64,000 nt of DNA from Onthophagus taurus (lineage: Eukaryota; Arthropoda; Insecta; Coleoptera; Scarabaeidae), in assembly GCF_036711975.1 (NCBI RefSeq), contig NC_091976.1, positions 22,940,001 through 23,004,000 on the forward strand, written 5' to 3'. Under the pieces are notes generated by a model. The model was not told where the DNA came from. It did no database searches and worked only from the letters and a program-made list of their open reading frames with translations. Below are positions 56,401-64,000 of this stretch, piece by piece. Both the position numbers and the translations under genes were made by a program. Positions within the stretch are counted from its first letter, which is position 1; each line of letters begins with the position of its first letter.

Positions 56401-58241
56401 GTTTAGAAAAATAACTTTTAATTTTTGAGAAAACAATATTTAAAGTTTTGATAAAATTTTCGATGTTGCAATTTTCATCGATAATTTTCAAAATTCACTA
56501 TAAAATTCATTTCTTGAAGGATGCTTGTGGAAATATCACCAATTATTAATTAAAGTATCCTCTTTTTAGAGTTGCTTCGTAAGTTAAATCAACATCAAAA
56601 AAGTTCATTTTGTATCTTGGATCCAAATAAGTTGACATATCTTATCAGCTTTCTTATTAATTTCATTTTTATTCAAATATCGCAATAATGTGGCAATGTA
56701 GGGTATAACTTCAGAAATGCACCACAAGTTATAACCATAATGGCCGGATAGATATGCCGAATATCCAGTATCCAGCTTTTCGCAAAATCACTATCCGTTC
56801 CATCACTATTTTTTATATAGGTGTTCTTGTAAGTCGTGGCATAAGCACTAGAATTAAAATGATGATTCGTGTAAAAATTTTTGGTCTAATCCCATAAATG
56901 GCTAAGATATGGGCTTTCAAAGTTAAGACATTTTTATCTTCTTGTGAATAACTCTAAAACGATGCGTCTAATCAAAAATTTCTAAGAGTAAAAATAATTT
57001 TAAAATGAAATAGGCTTTTAAAATCAGTTGGAAATTTTAAAGGTTTACGACATAATAAAAAAATTTCTTTCATCTTAAACGATTTCTCATGATAACATTG
57101 CATTGTTTGCCAAACTTTATCTTTCTAAGACAAACCATATTAAAAATATTTAAGAAAATGTTTAAAAATGTTTAAACTTTGCGGTTGCATATCACAAAAA
57201 CACCCTGTATGTGTTTAAAATTGGTCGAAATATACAGTAATATTCCGGAAGTATGGACAATATTATGTGGTCAAACAAAAAAATACTTGAAACAATAAAG
57301 TTGTTGATTTTTGGAATTGTAAAATTAAAATTTTATTTAAGTCATATGTAAGTCATAGTAAAATTTTGACGTTTGTTGGTAAGAATATTTTTATAATTTG
57401 AATGTAATGGGAGGATACTTCACGGAAGCTATATTTGCAGGATTCATATCATTAATGCTGTTATGTTGAAATATGGACAAAACATGCGATTATATCGAAC
57501 TATATGCATAACTAAATTTATATGCGATAAGAATACATAATATCAAGTTACATGCAAAAGCATATAAATCCGGTCTTTAATTATAATAAGTCAGAAATTT
57601 TTTTATTCTAATTTTCTTTTAGTATGTACTCAATTGCTGATGAGACGTCAATCATCTGAAGAATGTTTCCATTTATTCACCTCTTTAAGCGAACGGGTAG
57701 AAAACTCAGATGTCTTTACAGATGAACAGAAAAGACGGATGAGCATGTGGAAGGATCAAATATCGAAGATAAATCATCTCGCAAACTACAACAGACATAG
57801 TAACAATTACAAGTAAAAAATCTTAACATTTTTAAATATAAATTTTAAAATGGTTCTCATTTTTTTAGAAACCACCATTGTTCTTCGCAAAATGCAACCG
57901 TAACTTTATTACAATCGTCCCAAAGTACGTACAGTCAAAAAAGTTCGTCGTATCCAAATATGCAAAAACCAATTGGAGGACATAGACACTCGGTTGGTAA
58001 TTTAACTGTAAATAATTTCGTGCAATATTTACCATTGCAAACTGTTCTTCATGGAATAAATGGCGATTGTCGCAGTAGAAGTAATAATACGAATTCGAGT
58101 CATCTTCATGTGAGGTTTCAAGAAACGTCTGAAAACGAACAACAAACGAAGAGTAATAAACAGTTATTGAAAAACGTGGAAATTGAGAGTAGCCTGGAAT
58201 CGTTGTGTTTACAAATGATGGAACACGCTTTGGGTCCTTAG
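53409..58241 (+). CDS. smg: Smaug / SAMD4 translational repressor (572 aa, three coding exons)
   Basis: Binds stem-loop RNA elements through its SAM domain, represses translation and recruits deadenylation machinery in the cytoplasm. Exons: 53409-54564, 57623-57812, 57869-58241; 1719 nt, GT-AG borders. The N-terminal dimerisation region (DYSEFCEQLNDIRVRFHRWD) and the SSR2 block (ILTHLPLLKPGNKEAADCYL) lead to a Ser-rich linker. The SAM domain spans about residues 275-340 (SIVSWLKSLRLHKYSWVF, LTEETLQSIGITKGARHKLL) and keeps the basic KGARHK RNA-contact loop. The PHAT-like helices follow (KKLKGVLQTPLQVT, CTQLLMRRQSSEECFHLF). The C-terminus LCLQMMEHALGP is typical. Compact compared with fly Smaug (about 1000 aa), as in other non-dipteran insects. 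Intron 1 contains hAT-like copy C. AATAAA at 58756. Confidence 0.93.
54605..56808 (+). mobile_element. hAT-like non-autonomous element, copy C, with satellite array (left end damaged), in smaug intron 1
   Basis: The left arm is recognisable from about 54620 (AAATCCGGCCAGATACC matches copy A at 14865) but its terminus is lost. GCTGTTATCACTTTCGATTA at 54725 matches the array entrance of copy A. The array covers 54751-56553; the right arm (56554-56808) matches A and B and ends CACTATCCGTTCCATCACTA, whose complement TAGTGATGGAACGG is the inverse of the family's left end. No coding capacity. Confidence 0.85.
54751..56553 (+). repeat. Satellite array, five 363-bp dimeric units (copy C)
   Basis: Unit starts at 54751, 55102, 55465, 55828 and 56191, ending at 56554: spacings 351, 363, 363, 363, 363. 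Same two-half structure and same entrance and exit junctions as the array at 15125-17291, but the units carry several consistent differences (for example CACTTTTAGTTCTTGAG in place of CACTTTCAGTTCTTGAG), so each array has homogenised separately. Confidence 0.93.
56809..57622. other. Remaining smaug intron 1 sequence
   Basis: AT-rich intron sequence. No coding sequence; ends at the acceptor TTTCTTTTAG (57613-57622). Confidence 0.6.
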
Positions 58242-58849
58242 TAAATAATTTTTTTTTTATTTCAACGTATTATTCAACTTTTCTTTTTTAAAGTTAGAAT
58301 TGTGTATATAAGAAACAATATTGATGACGAGATACAATTATTTATAATATTATTAATTGACGCGAGGCCTAAGTGTTTCTTATAATTATTATTTTTTATT
58401 AATGTTTATTACCGCTGGCAGGTTGTACTTTAATGGATACGTTTTTCGTTTATTGATTAATTGAAAAGATTAATAATTGTTTGTTACAAAGAGATTTTAA
58501 TACGCTTGTCGGCGGTTAAAAGTCGTGACTGTAAAAAATTTTCTAGTCTTCGATGTGACACACACTTTCTTTAACAATTTTATGTTATCCTTTTTTTTAC
58601 AATGCTTTTTTTTGGTATACATCGTGAAAGAAGAGCGAAAGAGAGGAAAAAAACTTTGTTGTAGTTTTGTGACTCGTGCATGTTTTGTGATTCGTCCGTG
58701 TGATACAAGTTTGCCGGCTGGCGGCGAAAAACTGACGCAAAAGACTGATTTCTTAAATAAAGAATACAACTAATGTAGTTTTTTTTGTATTTTTATTCCA
58801 TTTAAATAAACCTAAAATAATTTATCAGTAAGAAATTAAAAATTTTATT

Positions 58850-59075
58850 TTTTTATCTATTAGATGGTGCCACGCTGTGATAAGACCCATGGTAGCCCAC
58901 AAAACCATAGCTTGATGCTCAGCACTAAAACATGCATATAAGGCTACATTGCTGCATCAAATTCAACGCCTGGCAATGGTAATTACAGGCGCCATGATCG
59001 CGATGGAGATTATACTGAACGTGCTGCCCCTAGATATTTTAATCAGGGAAGTGGCCGTGATTTCATTGCCTTACC
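58850..59075 (+). mobile_element. Non-LTR reverse transcriptase C-terminal fragment (I/R1-like)
   Basis: Plus strand reads HQIQRLAMVITGAMIAMEII, LNVLPLDILIREVAVI, matching LQRLAxLxITGAMRxTPTAALEVLLxLPPLDIxI. Following bases to about 59330 are decayed sequence, probably from the same element. Confidence 0.65.
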
Positions 59076-59429
59076 AAAGAACAACATGTGCGAAATGCAG
59101 AATCTACTGAAAAGGAACAAAATTAATAGAAATTGCAGCAAAATAAAACCATGGCAGATAAAGAAAGAAGAAATGAGTTTCAGGATGTTATAAAGTTTGG
59201 AAGTCGAAAAACTGATGCAGGATTTATTAAAGGGTAATAAAGGCATAATACAGATTCTGAGCGGAATAGATGGAGGTAAGAGAATATGTAATGGTAAATG
59301 TAGGAAAAATTAAAGAGAATCTGCTAAACAGAGGCGGCGCTACCGGGAGTGCAAGGGGTGCACTGCACCAGGGCGCTGCCTAAAAGGGGGCGCTGGCGCC
59401 TTTTTAATGTTTTCTCCAACTATATCTTA

Positions 59430-60290
59430 TCTTTTTTTTGCAGTATTTAGGCCTGTCAGCAGTAACTAGTCTTCAGAAAGCAGTATTTAGTGTTCCAGAC
59501 GCTGTATTTAGACCAGTTGGAAGTATCTAGTCTTCAGAAAGCAGTATTTAGTCTTGTAGAAGCAGTATCTAGTCTTCTGCCAACGTTATGTATGTTTTCT
59601 CCAACAATATCTTATCTTTCTTTTGCAGTACTTAGACCTGTCAGCAGTATCTAGTCATCAGAAAGCAGTATTTAGTCTCCACAAAGCAATTTTAGTCTTT
59701 AGAAAGCAGTATTTAGTGTTCCAGACGCTGTATTTAGACCTGTTGGAAGTATCTAGTCTTCAGAAAGCAGTATTTAGTCTTCTAGAAGCAGTATCTAGTC
59801 TTCTGCCAACGTTATGTATGTTTTCTCCAACAATATCTTATCTTTCTTTTGCAGTACTTAGACCTGTCAGCAGTATCTAGTCATCAGAAAGCAGTATTTA
59901 GTCTCCACAAAGCAATTTTAGTCTTTAGAAAGCAGTATTTAGTGTTCCAGACGCTGTATTTAGACCTGTTGGAAGTATCTAGTCTTCAGAAAGCAGTATT
60001 TAGTCTTCTAGAAGCAGTATCTAGTCTTCTGCCAACGTTATGTATGTTTTCTCCAACAATATCTTATCTTTCTTTTGCAGTACTTAGACCTGTCAGCAGT
60101 ATCTAGTCTTCAGAAAGCAGTATTTAGTCTCCACAAAGCAATTTTAGTCTTTAGAAAGCAGTATTTAGTGTTCCAGATGCTGTATTTAGACCTGTCGGCA
60201 GTATCTAGTCTTCAGAAAGCAGTATTTAATCTTCCAGAGCAGTATCTAGTCTTCAGAAAGCAGTATTTAGTTTTTTAGAAGCAGTAGATC
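59430..60290 (+). repeat. Minisatellite with 226-bp unit built from a 20-23-bp subrepeat
   Basis: Three long units start near 59623, 59849 and 60075, exactly 226 bp apart, with a shorter diverged unit before (about 59430) and after. Each consists of variants of AGTATTTAGTCTTCAGAAAGC plus a linker with CTTATCTTTCTTTTGCAG. Since 226 is not a multiple of three the reading frame shifts each unit, so the open frames here are not protein-coding. Confidence 0.93.
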
Positions 60291-61692
60291 TTTTTGGTAC
60301 TTCATTTCCACCCGGTACCTTTAGCAGTGCCAGATGTATAACATATAATCTGGTAAATAAGAACAGATGCGAAATAAACACAGATTGCAAAGTCAGAACA
60401 GAATCTATAGAAATTACGGTTATCAAAGCTAAGTTAGCAGCAAAAGAAGTGATGAGGTTTTCAAGAAATTACAAAATCCAGCCGTATCCAAGAACTCAAT
60501 ATCCAGAAATATTGGGAATAGTGAAACATAATGACTAGTTTTTTAAAGGTCAAGAACAAAGGCATATTGCTGTATCTGGTAAAAAGAAACAGTTTTATTA
60601 TGCCCATATAACGGACATTTAGGGGGGACATAACAGAAAGATGACATAGAGAGTATCTTACTGTCTCCATCGCCCATGTAATTACCATATCGTACGTTAT
60701 ACAAAGTTTCGTATCTTGAAGGAAACCGTTTTTGGCGTGCCATGGCCCCAAATTTTAGACATTAAGAACATACCCTTCAGTTCTATATTAACATTCATTA
60801 AAACCTTGGGTTGGTTTTCTGATCACTGAATGAATTGTAAATTGTGGGGATGTACAAAGGGGGCCTAAGTGTTGTGAAGGAATTTACCCCACATTAAACT
60901 ACATACACACATATAGATGGCGCCACAATCTAATTTTTAAATCAAAAATCGTTTTAATAGAATTTACATTGAAATTTTGGTAATAAAAAGAAAATATTAG
61001 TTATAAATAATTATTAATCACGACTTAGATAAAATAAATTATATTACTTGTATAAATGTGATAAATATAAAACCGCAAATCACATTTAAAGATAACTTCA
61101 TTGTTATCAACATTTCCATTTGTTTACTCAGTTATATTTTATCACATTTTATTAGATAATAAACCGGGCGTGTCCTTTATTTATAAACTTTCAAATCATT
61201 CTAATTTATATAACAAAACATTTTTGTTTAAATAATATAAACAATTCAACAAAACTCTTTTTATAAGATTCTAACCTCACATCTTATTTCTTAATGATAA
61301 ATTAAAGATAACACAATCGGTTTTTACTTCCTTGATCTTGTAATTCTTGAGGAATGCAATCGTTTACAATCTATTTATAGATTTCCTTCTTCTGTACACA
61401 AAATGGTAACTTTCAAAATTATTACCAAGAACGGTGTCTAACTTCACGTTTGTTCCTCCGTTATTTAGTTGGTTTGTTGGATTTGTTTGCGTTCGTATAA
61501 AGTTATTTAGAAGTGTGTAAAAACGGTGGAGAGGTGGTGGAAAATGATCCAGCGGATTAGTCATCGTCTACGATCGAAGTACGAACATTCCGTACGACGT
61601 TATTAGTAGTGGCGATTTAATTTTTTTAACGAACAGTTTTCCACTCGTAAACTATGGTGGATTGAATAGAATCGATGCGTTCTTCGCGAAAC
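60291..61692. other. Gene-free region upstream of the Gab/Dos-type gene
   Basis: 60291-60880 looks like decayed repeat sequence with no recognisable domain. 60900-61690 is AT-rich and leads into the Gab/Dos-type gene; it should contain its 5' UTR. No clear core promoter was found. Confidence 0.45.
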
Positions 61693-63563
61693 ATGTCCAG
61701 AGACATCATTTGCGAAGGTTGGCTGGTTAAATCTCCACCTTCAAAACGCATATGGAGAGCAGTGAGTGTAAAATTACTTTAATTTTTCAAACACAGTCAT
61801 ATGATTTGATAACAATGACTTTATTTTTCTTCCTCTAACATTCTTATGATTCACGTTATTGTTACAGAGATGGAGAAAACGATGGTTTACTTTATCACCT
61901 GGGGAATTTCCACAACAATACATTTTAACTTATTACTCCGATAAGAATTATAGGAAATTAAAGGGATTCATTGATTTAAGTCATTGCGAACAGGTCGATG
62001 TTGGGTTTAAATTGGACGATCGACGAATATGCGATATGCAACATATTTTCGCTATCAAAACTGAGAAGAGAATTTATTATTTAGCTGCTGAAACGGAAAC
62101 TGAACTTCAGAATTGGACTAGATATGTTTGCGATGTTTGTGGACTTAAACCTACTAATGGAGATGATGGAGGTAAGTAAACAACGTGATTTTAATAATAA
62201 ATTAAATTTATTTATAACAAAATATTTAGACAATATTCAATTGATCTAATCTACCTGTCAAAATTGACATTAAATTATTTTTAACCTAAAATAATTATTT
62301 TATTAAATTTTCTTTTATATACTTTTATATATATATATTATGTAATAGAAAACCTTTAATAAACACAACAGACCATCAAAATATGGTTGAATTAGAATAA
62401 ATAAATTTATAACAAAACATTTGTCATTTTGACCTAATATTCAATTGATCTAATCTAACTGTCAAAATTGACATTTGTATAATTTTTAAGTTTAAAATAT
62501 TTTAAATTTTCTTTTTAATTTTTATATAGTTGAAGCCCATAGTGTAATAGATGAACCTTTAACAAACGCAACAGACCATCACGACCATCAAAACATGGTT
62601 CAATTAGAACTTAGAAATACGTTGGAAACCCCGCCGATATCCCCAGTTAGCACAAGTCCTTATATTCCAATATCAGAATGCATCACAGGAAAATCGCCCG
62701 TGTTTTGTACAAAAGATTTAAGCGTAAGTTTAATTAAATCGTTTCGTTTTGTCAATTAAATTTAAAAATATTTTAGAACTTAACTAAAGAAATGTTACGA
62801 ACGACCTGTGATCCAATCCACGTAAATAGTTTATCAAATCAAATCTATGAAGGTCATGAGTACCACAACTTCGTTGCACCTCCGATAAATTACGAAATTC
62901 CGCGATCTTTACTACCTAAATTAAGTAAACCGCCTGATGATGGCGCGAAAGGTTCCGATTTTGATTCTGATAGTGTTTTTACGGATGATACTTGGTCGGA
63001 AAGTACGGTAATTGGTGATAAGGGACCAAGAACGCCGAAATATTCTGATAGTTCGGCCGATATGGACGCATTCCTCGCACAAAGAGTCGGTCGGCTTTCT
63101 ATGGATTCAAGTAAAATTGAGGTGGTTCCACCAAGACCCCCAAAACCTGCACATATCAATCAAGGCAGTAGTTACTTAAACATATCAGGACAAAGTAAAA
63201 TAAGTAATGTTAATGAAGAAGTTAAACACTATCCGATTAATGATGAAACGTACGATTTTCCAAGATCGCATCGTTTTGGGGGTGAAGAAGCTTCTTCATT
63301 GAATAGAAGACATTGTTATAATAACGCCGCTCCCGGTATATGTGGAGATGGAAAAATTTTTAGGTTTGATGTTATAACAAAACCTAACCCCAATACAATT
63401 TCACAGGTAAAATTAAACAATAAAAAATTTTGATAATACAAACTTTTTATTTTAGGATTTTCATTCAGATACTGATGCAGCAAGTGATATTCCACCATCA
63501 CCATCTTCACAGTGTTCCTCAGCCATGTATTCAAACCTACCTAGTCCCAATTTAACAGAACAG
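61693..63563 (+). CDS. dos: Gab/Dos-type PH-domain adaptor, 5' part (gene probably continues past the window)
   Basis: Docking protein acting downstream of receptor tyrosine kinases; phosphorylated Tyr recruit SH2 proteins such as Csw/SHP2. Exons: 61693-61761, 61868-62171, 62530-62723, 62777-63406, 63456-63563 (phase kept throughout, about 435 codons). The PH domain covers residues 6-120: EGWLVKSPPSKRIWRARWRK, RWFTLSP, IDLSHCEQVDVG, FAIKTEKRIYYLAAETETEL, NWTRYVCDVC. Downstream are candidate docking sites NYEIPR, TYDFPRSH and a proline motif PPRPPKPAH of SH3-binding type. The exon after 63563 is not visible: GCAAGT follows, so either a GC-AG intron starts here or translation ends at TAA 63582-63584. 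An in-frame upstream ATG at 61675 has a weaker context. Length versus Dos (over 800 aa) argues for continuation. Confidence 0.85.
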
Positions 63564-64000
63564 GCAAGTTTAATAGTGTATTAAAAAAAAAGGTTTCATA
63601 AGACACGCTTGAAATGCACGAATTCAAGTAGAAAAAAGAGTGGTTTTAAGTCTTACGAAACGTATTTTTTGTAATCCTTTTTTTTAACAAGAATAAATTT
63701 TGACAATGTAGGGAAATAGGTATGTAGCAGTTGGTAACACTTGAAAATAGAAATTTGAATTGACAATTAGAATTTGTCAAAACACAAAATGTATTCAGCT
63801 GAAAAAAATTTCATGTACACCTCCCAAAATAAGAGAAATTGCTCAGAGTTTAATGTCCTCGTCATTGTGTCAAAATTGTCACATTGACAACTAGAAAAAT
63901 TAATGACCCAATGTCATCAACTTAAACTGGTCCCATAAAATGTTACTAAAATCTCATTACAGCATTGGCTGTTGTAAAGAGTCTTATTACAGCACCTGGT
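63564..64000 (+). other. Probable intron of the Gab/Dos-type gene
   Basis: Starts GCAAGTTTAATAG. No coding sequence resembling Gab/Dos is seen up to the window edge. CATTGTCAAA-type and GTCATTTTGAC-type short motifs recur near 63770-63900 but do not form a clear repeat. Confidence 0.5.

Noticed and set aside
58497-58773. Overlapping open frames on both strands (90 and 82 codons)
   Set aside because: They lie in the smaug 3' UTR before its AATAAA at 58756 and show no domain.
59623-60278. Three nearly identical open frames (85, 85 and 67 codons) that look like a repeated protein
   Set aside because: They lie in a 226-bp tandem repeat; the period is not a multiple of three and the frames overlap each other, so this is a minisatellite.

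Overview
The window is AT-rich animal nuclear DNA. Genes with GT-AG introns, arthropod-type core promoters (TATA plus TCAGT) and the protein families present point to an insect. The transposon mix (RTE- and Jockey-like non-LTR elements, Tigger, Harbinger, hAT) and the protein sequences suggest a beetle, but this is inference: no taxon-diagnostic sequence was compared.

Eight host genes can be read, most to exact exon borders. Left end: ribonuclease H1 (1416-2292, minus) and the peroxisome biogenesis factor PEX16 (3028-4211, plus) are head to head. PEX16 converges on the triglyceride lipase brummer/ATGL (4626-13258, minus, six exons), whose two large introns are full of transposon debris. From about 13.3 to 22.7 kb there is no host gene: palindromic repeats, a hAT-like element carrying a 363-bp satellite array, and a broken RTE retrotransposon. 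A small secreted-protein gene with a clean promoter lies at 22792-23721. From 23.8 to 41.1 kb the window is mostly repeats (non-LTR fragments, a Harbinger remnant nested in an RTE element, a Tigger transposase, a perfect-TSD MITE, and an 87-bp satellite split by a second hAT-like element). An SLC30/ZnT1-like gene (41808-44341, plus) follows, then more repeats, then a Gly/His-rich secreted-protein gene (47936-48640, minus). The right end holds smaug (53409-58241, plus), with a third hAT-like/satellite element in its first coding intron, and the first exons of a Gab/Dos-type PH-domain adaptor (61693 onward, plus), which probably continues past the window.

The genes do not form a pathway. They cover DNA/RNA hybrid removal, peroxisome membrane assembly, lipid-droplet lipolysis, metal transport, translational repression and receptor tyrosine kinase signalling, plus two probable cuticle or extracellular proteins. 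The most notable observations are: (1) the ZnT1-like protein lacks three of the four canonical zinc-coordinating residues; (2) a hAT-like non-autonomous element family carries a dimeric 363-bp satellite at a fixed internal position, and one copy holds captured Jockey sequence instead and is flanked by a perfect 8-bp target duplication; (3) a dispersed CTAG-rich palindrome has 43-nt perfect arms; (4) a tandem duplication copied the exon 1 splice donor of brummer.
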